Shown: positions 15,141 through 22,755 of the stretch, piece by piece
How positions within the stretch are numbered: position 1 is the stretch's first letter
Layout: each line of letters opens with the position of its first letter
Assembly: GCA_039917855.1 (NCBI GenBank)
Contig: JBDSIR010000017.1
Location: forward strand, 1 to 43,210
Origin: CAMLHU01 sp039917855
Lineage (GTDB): Bacteria > Gemmatimonadota > Gemmatimonadetes > Gemmatimonadales > GWC2-71-9
Length of the DNA stretch: 43,210 nt
Direction: 5' to 3'
Program-made: the position numbers and the translations under genes
Notes under the pieces: model-generated
The model's input: the letters and a program-made list of their open reading frames with translations, nothing else
The model's database searches: none
What the model was told of the DNA's origin: nothing

Positions 15141-15803
15141 CTACCGTACCTGATGCAGCGCGAACCCATCCACGTGGACATCGAGATTGTGGTTCACCCG
15201 GAGTCCCACGATCCCACGGGTGTCGGCCAGGGTCGCGTCCATCGAATGCACCAGCTGACCGTTGATCGTGAAGGTCAGCTTCCCGTCCTTCGACTGGACC
15301 TCGATCTTGTTGGTCGCCTTGCCGGCCGCGTCGGCCTTGGTCACCGCGGGCGAGACGGTCCAGTCGACGATGGTAGTGACCGCGGTGCCCGCTCGGCGCT
15401 TGATCAGGTAGGCGCCGTCGCCCCGGACCAGGACATAGATGTACGCCCGCTCGACGGTGTCGAGGGCGTTCCCGGCGATGAACATCCCGTACCCTTCGGG
15501 ATGCGCCGGCGCCTTGGTCTGGGTGAGGGTCGCGAGGGTGTGGAAGGCGCCATCGGCGCGGTCCGCGGCCCGATAGAGGATCACCGCCGGACCGGTGGTG
15601 GCGTGCCACCCCGCTCCCATCGACTCGAACTTCGCGCCCGCGAGGGGCTGCCCCCGATCGGTGCGGCCCGACCACCCGGCCGGAAGTCCCGAGCCCTGGA
15701 CCATATGATCGGGGTCGGCGTTGTGGTCGCGCGCTGTCGGTGTGGCGGGCTGCTGTGCCGCCAGCGGCGCGGCGACGAGAAGCATCAGGGCAAGAGTACG
15801 CAT
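15141..15803 (-). CDS. Secreted LamG/3-keto-disaccharide-hydrolase-like protein
   Basis: This is a 220-residue exported protein. The start is the ATG with GAGGATT upstream; the longer reading frame runs through a palindromic repeat. The signal peptide is MRTLALMLLVAAPLAAQQ. The mature part looks like a concanavalin-type beta sandwich: SGLPAGWSGRTD, GAKFESMGAGWHATTGPAV, NKIEVQSKDGKLTFTINGQL, and TRGIVGLRVNHNLDVHVDGF at the end. This pattern is seen in DUF1080-like domains that bind or hydrolyse sugars. No catalytic residues can be named. Confidence 0.7.
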   Translation of the reverse strand: MRTLALMLLVAAPLAAQQPATPTARDHNADPDHMVQGSGLPAGWSGRTDRGQPLAGAKFESMGAGWHATTGPAVILYRAADRADGAFHTLATLTQTKAPAHPEGYGMFIAGNALDTVERAYIYVLVRGDGAYLIKRRAGTAVTTIVDWTVSPAVTKADAAGKATNKIEVQSKDGKLTFTINGQLVHSMDATLADTRGIVGLRVNHNLDVHVDGFALHQVR

Positions 15804-15824
15804 TGAATCCTCGTTCTGAGTGTG

Positions 15825-15961
15825 TTCACCACGGAGCGTCGGAGTTACTCGGAGACTCACGGAGGAATGACTTTGTGGTCTCGAGCGGAGTCCCGCTCCA
15901 GCGACCACAATAATTGCTGTTCTCCGTGAGTCTCCGTGTCGCTCCGATCCTCCGTGGTGAA
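15825..15961. repeat. Palindromic repeat, family A copy 2
   Basis: This 137-bp inverted repeat begins TTCACCACGGAGCGTCGGAG and ends CTCCGATCCTCCGTGGTGAA. Its centre is the reverse complement of the centre of copy 1, so it is inserted in the opposite orientation. The arms mismatch at a few internal positions. It lies 21 bases upstream of the secreted-protein start codon. Confidence 0.85.
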
Positions 15962-16003
15962 TTCGGACGGCCACCCGGACCCTTCGGACGGCCACCCGGA
16001 CCC
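15962..16003. repeat. Two tandem 21-base units
   Basis: TTCGGACGGCCACCCGGACCC occurs twice in a row directly next to palindrome copy 2 and upstream of the small membrane protein gene. Confidence 0.7.
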
Positions 16004-16045
16004 CAAGTTGCGGCCCTGCCGTCCCGCGGATAATTTCCTGAAGCT

Positions 16046-16071
16046 TATACTACGGTACCCCCGTTCAGGAG
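16046..16071 (+). promoter_or_regulatory. -10 element and ribosome site of the small membrane protein gene
   Basis: TATACT at 16046-16051 matches the -10 consensus in five of six bases. AGGAG at 16067-16071 lies six bases before the ATG at 16078. A convincing -35 was not found. Confidence 0.5.
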
Positions 16072-16077
16072 TTCCGA

Positions 16078-16308
16078 ATGTTCGACCTGACCCCGCCTTC
16101 CGGCATCCTCGGCGTCCTCTGGACCATCTTCGCCTTCGTGGGGGCGTTCGGGATCCTGTTCGCGCTGGTCTGGGTCAACGTCCTCATCGGCGGCCTGGTC
16201 AACGGGATGTTCATGCTCCTGTCCGGACCGCTGATCGACAAGGTCCTGAAGAACAACCCGGGGCTTGTGGCCTTCCTGGGTCGGCTCGGGCTCAAGGATC
16301 TGGTCTGA
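16078..16308 (+). CDS. Small integral membrane protein
   Basis: This is a 76-residue protein with one or two hydrophobic helices (about residues 9-47; LWTIFAFVGAFGILFALVWV is the core). A short amphipathic tail ends in FLGRLGLKDLV. The start is supported by AGGAG six bases upstream and a TATACT -10. A rho-independent terminator follows, so the gene is probably monocistronic. No family is recognised. Confidence 0.65.
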   Translation: MFDLTPPSGILGVLWTIFAFVGAFGILFALVWVNVLIGGLVNGMFMLLSGPLIDKVLKNNPGLVAFLGRLGLKDLV

Positions 16309-16332
16309 ACGCCTGGACCGAGGGCGGAAGCT

Positions 16333-16367
16333 GAACGCCGGGTCCCCATCGGGATCCGGCGTTTTTA
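16333..16367 (+). terminator. Rho-independent terminator
   Basis: ACGCCGGGTCCC and GGGATCCGGCGT form a stem around a short loop (CATC), followed by a TTTTT tract. It lies about 25 bases after the small membrane protein gene. Confidence 0.75.
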
Positions 16368-16416
16368 CTGCGGACCACCCTTCACTGCGCTCAGGGCAGT
16401 GCGCAGTTCGTGACCG

Positions 16417-16797
16417 CTAATGCACTGGTGGTGCTCCGCTGCCGGCTTCCTCTTCCGCGTGCTCGATCGCCGTCGTCGCTTTCTTGAATGCGACTTCGTA
16501 CGCCTGCTTGAGCGAGGTATGCACCTCGCGCAGCGTCCGGAGGCGCGAGAGCCCGCCGCCGGTGCGGCGCGCGGCCTGCTCGAGCTGACCGAGACAGTCG
16601 GCCATCCGTGCGAGGCCCAGTCCCATGCACTGGACCTTGCTGCTGCTGCTGATGCGGAGGAGATTGCGGCCGATCTGCTCGTCGACCTTGGGGGCCGACA
16701 TCTGTTCGATGATCGAACCGAGCGACACGATCTGACGCCCGAACGGCTCCAGGAACTGAAGCTGGGCCTGCTGCCTGGAATTGAGTTTGACGGCCAC
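16417..16797 (-). CDS. Small helical protein of unknown function
   Basis: This 126-residue protein is predicted to be almost entirely helical. GGGAG lies just upstream of the ATG. It contains QQAQLQFLEPFGRQIVSLGS and MGLGLARMADCLGQLEQAAR, and ends with an acidic stretch. There is no signal peptide, so it is cytoplasmic. It follows the gene at 16855-17175 by 57 bases, and both encode short helical-bundle proteins, perhaps of phosphotransfer or chemotaxis-scaffold type. I do not recognise the family. Confidence 0.6.
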   Translation of the reverse strand: MAVKLNSRQQAQLQFLEPFGRQIVSLGSIIEQMSAPKVDEQIGRNLLRISSSSKVQCMGLGLARMADCLGQLEQAARRTGGGLSRLRTLREVHTSLKQAYEVAFKKATTAIEHAEEEAGSGAPPVH

Positions 16798-16854
16798 GGG
16801 AACTCCCGGTTGGCGCTTCTTTGCCCTCCCGTTAGTATCGCGGAAGGCGGTGCG

Positions 16855-17175
16855 TTAGACCAGCCCCGACCGGGTGGCGAGCCAGAGCTTGTGCAGCCGC
16901 TCGAAACCATCCTGCAGGATCTCGACCGATTGCGGGGTCGGGACGGCGTTGACGGCGGGGGCCAGCGCCTCACAGATGGCCGGCATTTCGTGCTTCCCCT
17001 GTGCCGTCGCCGCCGCATGGATACGCGTGAGCAACTCCCCGACCTGCGTCCGGGTCGCGGCGTCTTCCGGCACCTGCCACAAGAATTCCGCGGCCTCGCG
17101 TCCCTGCTGGATCATCTGGCCGAGGGGGTCCATCAGGGGTCCGGGACGCGCCCCTGACTGTGAACGATCGGTCAT
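16855..17175 (-). CDS. Small helical protein, possibly Hpt-like
   Basis: This is a 106-residue protein with GGAGG four bases before the chosen ATG. The central helix RIHAAATAQGKHEMPAICEA loosely resembles the histidine helix of Hpt phosphotransfer domains, but the usual lysine-glycine pair after the histidine is not in place. Preceding and following helices would complete a bundle. It is probably co-transcribed with 16417-16797. The Hpt idea is tentative. Confidence 0.55.
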   Translation of the reverse strand: MTDRSQSGARPGPLMDPLGQMIQQGREAAEFLWQVPEDAATRTQVGELLTRIHAAATAQGKHEMPAICEALAPAVNAVPTPQSVEILQDGFERLHKLWLATRSGLV

Positions 17176-17206
17176 CCAACCTCCAATGAGCCCCAGAACA
17201 TACCCC

Positions 17207-18799
17207 ATGCGCACACTCGGCGCTGTGACGAAGGCCGTTCTTTGCTCGGTCGTGATCCCGATCACCCTCGTCGCCCAACAGACCCGCCCCGAACGCACCG
17301 GGTGGACCGAGACCTCGGCCTATGCCGAGGTGATCTCGTTCCTCGACTCGCTCCGGCTCCGCGGCGCCGGGATCCAGGTGGGAGAGCTCGGCCGGAGTCC
17401 CGAGGGAAAGAGCATTCCCTATGTGCTCGCCTCCCGCCCGCTCCTGATCGACCCCGCGGCCGCGCACCGGAGCGGGAAGCCGGTGGTCTGGATCCAGGCC
17501 AACATCCACGCCGGCGAGGTCGAGGGAAAGGAGGCGGTGCAGATGCTCCTCCGCGACCTCACCCTCGGCGCGCTCCGCCCCCTGCTCGACAGCGTGGTGC
17601 TCCTCGTCGTCCCTATCTACAACAGCGACGGCAATGACCGTTGGGCCACGGGGGAGGTGAACCGCCCAGGGCAGAACGGACCCGCGGTCGTCGGGATGCG
17701 CGCCAACGGCCAGGGGCTCGACCTCAATCGCGATTACGTGAAGAGCGAAGCTCCCGAGACCCGCGGCGCCGAAGCGCTGATGGCGGCCTGGGATCCCGAT
17801 GTCTTCATCGACCTGCACACCACCAACGGCAGTTATCACGGGTATCAGCTCACCTGGTCACCGGGGCTCAACCCCAACAGTCCGGCGGCCAACGACTGGG
17901 TGCGTGACCGGATCCTCCCGGAGGTGCGGACGCGAATGCGCGCACGTCATCGGCAGGAGACCTTCCCGTACGGCAATTTCCGCGACCAGACCCCCGACTC
18001 GCTCAAGCTCGGCTGGGAGACGTACGACCCCCGGCCCCGGTTCGGCACCAACTGGAACGGGCTCCGGGGACGGGTCTCGATCCTGAGCGAGGCGTACAGC
18101 AACGCCGACCTGCATACCCGCATCGATGTCACCTACAATTTCGTGCGCGAGCTCCTGTCGCTGGTGGTGGAGCGCCGCACCGAATTGCGCGACGTGATCG
18201 CCCGTTCCGACCGCTGGCATCCCGACTCGGTCATCACCCGCTCGATCCTGGGGCCCGGGGTGGAGCAGGACGTCATCGTGGAGCTGACCGGACCGGCGGG
18301 AGAAGGGGCGGGGATGTATGCGCGGCGGACCCGCACCGGCGTGTTCAAGACCATCCGGATGCCGGTGTTCGATCATTTCGTCGCCGCGCGGAAGGAACCG
18401 TTGGTGGAGGGGTATCTCCTGCCGCCCCAGCATTCGGCGATCGTGGCGTTGCTCAGGTTGCAGGGTGTGGTGGTCGAACGGCTGACTGCGTCGTGGCAGG
18501 GGGGAGTGGAGGCGTTCAAGCTCGACTCCGTCACCGCCGCGGGCTTCCCGTTCGAAGGCCATCGCACCGTGAGCGTCGAGGGGGCCTGGAGCGCCCGCAA
18601 CGCGCAGCTTCCCGCGGGCTGGTATCTCGTCTCCACCCGTCAGCGACTCGGCGTGTTCGCGGCGTACCTCCTCGAGCCCGAGAGCGAAGATGGGCTGGTG
18701 ACCTGGAACCAGATGGATCGCGACCTGCGTCGGAACGGGGAGTATCCGTTCCTCAGGGTGCGGAACAGCCTTGTGGTGCCGCGGGTGATCGTGCCGTGA
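17207..18799 (+). CDS. Secreted M14-family zinc carboxypeptidase
   Basis: This is a 530-residue exported metallopeptidase. The signal peptide runs MRTLGAVTKAVLCSVVIPIT to AQQ. An in-frame ATG at 17186 would add seven residues. The zinc ligands are H101 and E104 in NIHAGEVEGKEA and H204 in IDLHTTNGSYHG. Substrate-carboxylate residues lie in GLDLNRDY (N174, R175). The catalytic glutamate is E295 in LSEAYSNAD. The N-terminal ~330 residues are the peptidase and the last ~200 form an additional beta-rich domain. It should remove C-terminal residues from peptides in the periplasm or outside the cell. Confidence 0.85.
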   Translation: MRTLGAVTKAVLCSVVIPITLVAQQTRPERTGWTETSAYAEVISFLDSLRLRGAGIQVGELGRSPEGKSIPYVLASRPLLIDPAAAHRSGKPVVWIQANIHAGEVEGKEAVQMLLRDLTLGALRPLLDSVVLLVVPIYNSDGNDRWATGEVNRPGQNGPAVVGMRANGQGLDLNRDYVKSEAPETRGAEALMAAWDPDVFIDLHTTNGSYHGYQLTWSPGLNPNSPAANDWVRDRILPEVRTRMRARHRQETFPYGNFRDQTPDSLKLGWETYDPRPRFGTNWNGLRGRVSILSEAYSNADLHTRIDVTYNFVRELLSLVVERRTELRDVIARSDRWHPDSVITRSILGPGVEQDVIVELTGPAGEGAGMYARRTRTGVFKTIRMPVFDHFVAARKEPLVEGYLLPPQHSAIVALLRLQGVVVERLTASWQGGVEAFKLDSVTAAGFPFEGHRTVSVEGAWSARNAQLPAGWYLVSTRQRLGVFAAYLLEPESEDGLVTWNQMDRDLRRNGEYPFLRVRNSLVVPRVIVP

Positions 18800-18831
18800 A
18801 CGCGCGCAGCACGGTGCTTCCCGCCGAGCCA

Positions 18832-18858
18832 CCCCCTCTCCGGTTTTCGGAGAGGGGG
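18832..18858. terminator. Hairpin of the CCCCCTCTCC class after the peptidase gene
   Basis: CCCCCTCTCCG and CGGAGAGGGGG form a perfect 11-bp stem around TTTT-rich loop bases, 33 bases after the peptidase stop. It is followed by CAGGGGGGTGGGGTGG, the flank also seen at the other copies. Confidence 0.5.
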
Positions 18859-18916
18859 CAGGGGGGTGGGGTGGAAACACGGTGCTGCGTATTACAGTTC
18901 CGCCGCCGTAACAGCA

Positions 18917-19043
18917 ACTGCGCACCACGGAGGCACGGAGATCACGGAGAAACGCGATTGTTGTGGTATCAATTGGGAGCTCCACGTGGGACCGCAAAGC
19001 CGTTGTAGTTCTCTGTGTCCTCCGTGTCTCCGTGGTGCGCAGT
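18917..19043. repeat. Palindromic repeat, family A copy 3 (divergent, 127 bp)
   Basis: ACTGCGCACCACGGAGGCAC at the left end pairs with GTCTCCGTGGTGCGCAGT at the right. GATTGTTGTGGTATC and GGACCGCAAAGCC in the centre match the centres of copies 1 and 2. The termini differ from the other copies (GCGCACC instead of TTCACC). It ends 25 bases before the bcp start codon. Confidence 0.75.
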
Positions 19044-19068
19044 CAACGCTCTGTACCAACGGTGATCT

Positions 19069-19533
19069 GTGACGAAAGCATCGTCCCTCGCTCCCGCCTT
19101 CACTCTCCCCACCGACGCGGGCACTCGGCTCTCGCTCAAGTCGCTCCGGGGGAAGTGGGTCGTGCTCTATTTCTATCCTGAGGACGACACCCCCACCTGC
19201 ACGGCACAGGCGTGCGACCTGCGGGACAGTTGGCGCGACCTGCAGCAGGCCGGCGTCGTGGTGCTCGGCGTCTCCCCCGATGGGGTCGAGAGCCACGCCG
19301 ATTTTCGGAAGAAGTTCAGGCTCCCGTTCACGCTGCTGGCCGATGAGGATCACGCCGTCGCGACCGCGTACGGCGCGTGGGGGAAGAAACAGTTGTACGG
19401 CAACACCTTCATCGGGATGCACCGGAATACGGTGGTCATCGATCCCGAAGGCCGGATCGCGAAGATCTTCACCAACGTCCGGACGAAAGGGCACGCGGGG
19501 CGGGTGCTGAAGGCCATTCTGAATTCTCGGTGA
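19069..19533 (+). CDS. bcp: Thioredoxin-dependent peroxiredoxin (Bcp/PrxQ)
   Basis: This is a 154-residue GTG-start peroxiredoxin that reduces hydroperoxides. The peroxidatic cysteine is C44 and the resolving cysteine is C49 in DDTPTCTAQACDLRD, the five-residue spacing of the PrxQ alpha-2 type. FYPEDDTPTCT, LGVSPDGVESHADFRKKF and WGKKQLYGNTFIGMHRNTVV match the family along its whole length. It is cytoplasmic, with no signal peptide. A palindromic repeat fills most of the upstream gap, so its promoter must lie inside or before that repeat. Confidence 0.92.
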   Translation: MTKASSLAPAFTLPTDAGTRLSLKSLRGKWVVLYFYPEDDTPTCTAQACDLRDSWRDLQQAGVVVLGVSPDGVESHADFRKKFRLPFTLLADEDHAVATAYGAWGKKQLYGNTFIGMHRNTVVIDPEGRIAKIFTNVRTKGHAGRVLKAILNSR

Positions 19534-19623
19534 ACCACCGAAACCGTATTTCTACCCAGCCCCTTTACCCATTCTCCCGACCCTTCGACTTTTCCTCCCC
19601 GAACTCTTCCTGGAGCCTGGCTC

Positions 19624-20676
19624 GTGCGTCGTTCCCACTTTGCGTCCTGCGTCCTTCTCATCGCCGCCTGTGCCGGCGGAGGCACCCCGCCATCGACCAC
19701 GATCGTGCAGCCGGTCGCGGGGGAGCGCCACCTCCGGAACATCCATCAGCTGACTTTCGAGGGGAATAACGCCGAGTCGTATTTCAGCGCTGACGGGAAG
19801 CGGATCATCTTCCAGCGGCAGCCCGACATCACCAAGGGCTGTGACCAGATGTACGTGATGAATGCCGACGGCTCCGCGATGCGGCACGTCGCCAATGGCC
19901 TGGGCAAGAACACCTGCGGCTATTTCTACGCTGGCGACTCGCGGATCATCTACGCTTCGACCTTCACCCACGACAGCGGCTGCCCCACCCCACCCGACCG
20001 CTCGCAGGGGTACGTCTGGGGGCTCAATCGCTACGAGCTGTTCACTTCCAGGCGCGACGGCTCGGGGCTTCAGCAGCTGACGAACAACGGCGCCTATAAC
20101 GCCGAGGCCACGCTGTCGCCCGATGGCAGGCGGGTGATCTTCACCAGCACGCGGGATGGCGACCTCGAGCTCTACACGATGAACGTCGACGGCGGCGACG
20201 TGCGGCGCCTCACCCATCGGGTCGGGTACGACGGCGGCGCCTTCTTCTCGCCCGATGGGTCGAAGATTGTCTGGCGGGCGGGGTATCCGGTGGCCGCGAG
20301 CGACACCGCTGACTACCTCCGCCTCCTGGGCCTGCGGCTGGTGCGGCCGTCGCGGATGGAGCTCTGGATGGCCAACGCCGACGGCAGCGATCCGCGCCAG
20401 GTCACCACGCTGGGGGGTGCGAACTTCGCGCCCTACTTCACCCGGGACGGGAAGCGGATCATCTTCGCGTCCAATCACACCAATCCGCGTGGCCGGAACT
20501 TCGATCTCTTCCTGGTGAATGTCGACGGCACCGGACTCGAGCAGGTCACCACCGACGCCGACTTCGACGGCTTCCCGATGTTCGACCCCGCCGGCCAGAA
20601 ACTGGTCTGGGCCTCCAATCGTCATGCGAGGACTCCCGGGGAGACCAACATCTTCGTGGCCGACTGGGTGGAGTAG
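19624..20676 (+). CDS. TolB-like beta-propeller lipoprotein (PD40 repeats)
   Basis: This is a 350-residue lipoprotein starting with GTG. The lipobox LLIAAC puts the acylated cysteine at residue 16. Several PD40/WD40-like blades follow: YFSADGKRIIFQRQ, TLSPDGRRVIFTSTRDGD, FFSPDGSKIVWRAG, YFTRDGKRIIFASNH and MFDPAGQKLVWASNRH. Between blades are strands such as LYTMNVDGGDVRRLT, the TolB pattern. It is likely a periplasmic scaffold or binding protein. It is probably not TolB itself, since no Pal or Tol genes are nearby. Confidence 0.85.
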   Translation: MRRSHFASCVLLIAACAGGGTPPSTTIVQPVAGERHLRNIHQLTFEGNNAESYFSADGKRIIFQRQPDITKGCDQMYVMNADGSAMRHVANGLGKNTCGYFYAGDSRIIYASTFTHDSGCPTPPDRSQGYVWGLNRYELFTSRRDGSGLQQLTNNGAYNAEATLSPDGRRVIFTSTRDGDLELYTMNVDGGDVRRLTHRVGYDGGAFFSPDGSKIVWRAGYPVAASDTADYLRLLGLRLVRPSRMELWMANADGSDPRQVTTLGGANFAPYFTRDGKRIIFASNHTNPRGRNFDLFLVNVDGTGLEQVTTDADFDGFPMFDPAGQKLVWASNRHARTPGETNIFVADWVE

Positions 20677-20684
20677 GGCGGACG

Positions 20685-20745
20685 GGCGGCGACCGAAGCG
20701 GCCCACAGGAGGGCGTAGCGCGACTCGGCCGCGAGGAAGGGGCGG
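20685..20745 (+). repeat. 61-bp dispersed repeat, plus-strand copy
   Basis: GCGGCGACCGAAGCGGCCCA followed by CAGGAG, GCGTAGCGCGACTCGGCCGC and GAGGAAGGGGCGG recurs in reverse complement at 24219-24279 with one mismatch. A fragment of the family B palindrome (GCTGTCATCCCGAG, CCTTGTCCTGACA) follows at about 20750-20777. These repeats occupy the whole gap before lepB. Confidence 0.75.
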
Positions 20746-20805
20746 AGCGGCTGTCATCCCGAGCCTTGTCCTGACATCGGTCCTTCTTCCCAGACGACCA
20801 TCACG

Positions 20806-21558
20806 ATGACGCTCGATCCGAAAGCCGACAACGCACCCTCCTCGCCCCCCGCCGCTCCGGTGCGGGGGGCCGTCGGCTGGGCGCTCGATTGGCTCAAGTC
20901 GCTCGCCTTCGCGCTGGTGATCTGGCTGATCCTCCGCACGTTCGTGTTCGAGGCCTTCCGCATCCCGTCGCAATCGATGGAGCAGACCCTGCTGGTCGGC
21001 GACTTCCTCTTCGTCAACAAGGCGGTCTACGGCGCCGAGGTGCCTCTGGTGCACTGGCGGCTGCCGGTGTTCCGCGAACCGGCGCGGGGGGACGTGGTGA
21101 TCTTTGATTCCGTCGAGGAGGCCGAGAAGAAGATCGTGAAGCGCCTGGTCGGGAACGCGGGCGACACCCTCGAGATGCGTCGCGGCGTCCTCTACCGCAA
21201 CGGCTCGGCGCTCGAGGAGACCTACGCCGTCCGCGATGGTACGCCGCATTCGGAGTCGCCCGACGCGCGCTCGCGGATGCGCGCGTGGCAGGCCTCCCAC
21301 TTCGTGGGCCGCGACCCCGACACCTACTGGCCCGATCTGAACGACTGGGGGCCGCTCGTGGTGCCGCACGACTCGCTGTTCATGATGGGTGACAACCGCG
21401 ACAGCTCCTACGACGGCCGCTACTGGGGCTTCCTGCCTCGGGCCAACGTGCGCGGAACGCCGATGATCGTCTACTACAGCTACGACCCTGACACCTACAA
21501 GCCGGTCCCCTTCCTCAGCAATATCCGGTGGGGGCGATTCTTTCACGTGCCGCGGTAG
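20806..21558 (+). CDS. lepB: Signal peptidase I, copy 1
   Basis: This is a 250-residue type I signal peptidase. An N-terminal membrane anchor (LAFALVIWLILRTFVFEAF, about residues 33-51) is followed by the catalytic domain outside the membrane. The nucleophile is S57 in RIPSQSMEQTL and the general base is K112 in KKIVKRLVGNAGDTL. Box D GDNRDSSYDGRYWGFLPR and box E are present, so it is expected to be active. It cleaves Sec and Tat signal peptides. A closely related second copy follows 200 bases downstream. Confidence 0.93.
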   Translation: MTLDPKADNAPSSPPAAPVRGAVGWALDWLKSLAFALVIWLILRTFVFEAFRIPSQSMEQTLLVGDFLFVNKAVYGAEVPLVHWRLPVFREPARGDVVIFDSVEEAEKKIVKRLVGNAGDTLEMRRGVLYRNGSALEETYAVRDGTPHSESPDARSRMRAWQASHFVGRDPDTYWPDLNDWGPLVVPHDSLFMMGDNRDSSYDGRYWGFLPRANVRGTPMIVYYSYDPDTYKPVPFLSNIRWGRFFHVPR

Positions 21559-21570
21559 CTGGCCGGAGTT

Positions 21571-21697
21571 GAGAGTTCAGAGTTCAGAGTTCAGAGTACA
21601 GAGTTGAGAGTTGAGAGGGCTGCATGGTGAAGGGCCCGTAAAGGTGTGCGCGGGCCCTTCACTACACCCCTCTCAACTCTCAACTCTCAACTCTGTA
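21571..21697. repeat. Heptamer array pair flanking a terminator between the two lepB genes
   Basis: Tandem AGAGTTC/AGAGTTG heptamers fill about 21573-21618. They are matched by inverted CAACTCT heptamers at about 21667-21697. Between them GTGAAGGGCCCG (21627-21638) and CGGGCCCTTCAC (21651-21662) form a perfect 12-bp stem. The whole can fold into one long hairpin that would end transcription after the first lepB. Confidence 0.7.
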
Positions 21698-21757
21698 CTA
21701 TCTTTTGCGATGCAGCACCCAGCACTCGGCAACCTTTGTCCCTAACTCGACGAGACT

Positions 21758-22504
21758 TTGACCACATCCGCCACGCCGCCGATCCCGCCCGCCGCCGCGC
21801 CGGCGCCGCACCGCGCCAAGGAATGGGCGCTCGAGTGGCTCAAGTCGATCATCTTCGCGCTGGCGGTGTGGCTGGTGCTCCGCACCTTTCTGTTCGAGGC
21901 GTTCCGCATCCCGTCGGAGTCGATGGAGGACACCCTCCTGGTGGGGGATTTCCTCTTCGTCAACAAGGCGATCTACGGCGCTGAGGTCCCGCTGGTCCAC
22001 TGGTTCATGCCGAAATACCGCGATCCGGCACGCAATGATCTGGTCATCTTCGATTCGGTCGAAGAGGCGGACCTCAAAGTGGTCAAGCGCGTCATCGGGT
22101 TGGCCGGTGACACGCTCGAGATGCGCGCGCACGTCATCTACCGGAACGGCGTCGTGCTCGAGGAGCCGGCCGCCCACTATGCCGTGGCGCCGAGCCCCGA
22201 TGAACCGGAGCGCCGCCTCAAGATCAAGACCTGGCAGGTGCCCTACCTCGTCGGCAAGGACACCACCTCCTACTGGCCCGATCGCGACAATTGGGGTCCG
22301 ATCGTCGTGCCCCAGGAGCATCTCTTCGTGATGGGCGACAACCGGGACGAGAGCTGGGACGGCCGGTACTGGGGCTTCCTCCCCCGCGCCAGCGTCCGAG
22401 GGACGCCGCTCTTCATTTATTACAGCTTCGACCCCGACACCTACAAGCCGCTGCCGTTCATCACGAATATCCGGTGGGGACGGTTCTTTCACGTGCCGCG
22501 ATGA
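21758..22504 (+). CDS. lepB: Signal peptidase I, copy 2
   Basis: This is a 248-residue paralogue of the gene at 20806. The start is TTG at 21758, chosen because it gives the same N-terminal length as copy 1; no ATG is suitably placed. The catalytic serine is S55 in RIPSESMEDTL and the lysine is K110 in LKVVKRVIGLAGDTL. GDNRDESWDGRYWGFLPR is intact. The two copies share most residues of the catalytic domain but differ around the 125-165 loop that shapes the substrate surface. The last codons and stop are part of a 41-bp duplication created by a palindromic insertion. Confidence 0.92.
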   Translation: MTTSATPPIPPAAAPAPHRAKEWALEWLKSIIFALAVWLVLRTFLFEAFRIPSESMEDTLLVGDFLFVNKAIYGAEVPLVHWFMPKYRDPARNDLVIFDSVEEADLKVVKRVIGLAGDTLEMRAHVIYRNGVVLEEPAAHYAVAPSPDEPERRLKIKTWQVPYLVGKDTTSYWPDRDNWGPIVVPQEHLFVMGDNRDESWDGRYWGFLPRASVRGTPLFIYYSFDPDTYKPLPFITNIRWGRFFHVPR

Positions 22505-22658
22505 CAGGAAGCGCCTAGAGCCTGGCGCCTGGCGAGACGGATTCGAGTGATTGGCTCGTTCACCTGCAACGGCACTCGACTCGGCCTCTCCAGGCGCTAG
22601 GTACCCGGCGCCTTCTGTCATCACGAATATCCGGTGGGGACGGTTCTTTCACGTGCCG
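22458..22658. mobile_element. Palindromic insertion with a 41-bp duplication at the lepB copy 2 stop
   Basis: The 41 bases at 22458-22498 recur exactly at 22618-22658. The segment between, from about 22502 to 22620, begins TGACAGGAAGCGCC and ends GGCGCCTTCTGTCA, which are imperfect terminal inverted repeats. Inner GCGCCTGGCGAGA and TCTCCAGGCGC also pair. Before the insertion the gene probably ended in HVPK with TAG, as the downstream copy still shows; it now ends in HVPR with TGA. Confidence 0.7.
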
Positions 22659-22661
22659 AAG

Positions 22662-22755
22662 TAGTTGGGAGCTAGGAGTCAGGAGGGGTGTCTGGCGAAG
22701 GCCCGTGCAGCTACGCACGGGCCTTTCAATTGCAACCCTCCCAACTCCTAACTCC
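22662..22755. terminator. Bidirectional terminator between converging lepB and MFS genes
   Basis: AAGGCCCGTGC (22698-22708) and GCACGGGCCTT (22715-22725) form a perfect 11-bp stem. Outer arms AGTTGGGAGCTAGGAGT and ACTCCTAACTCC extend it. The heptamer-like CCTAACT units match those at 27925-27950. Confidence 0.75.

Noticed and set aside
19552..21546. 664-codon minus-strand reading frame across the TolB-like and first lepB genes
   Set aside because: It is a long frame caused by high GC; both strand partners have intact catalytic or repeat motifs.
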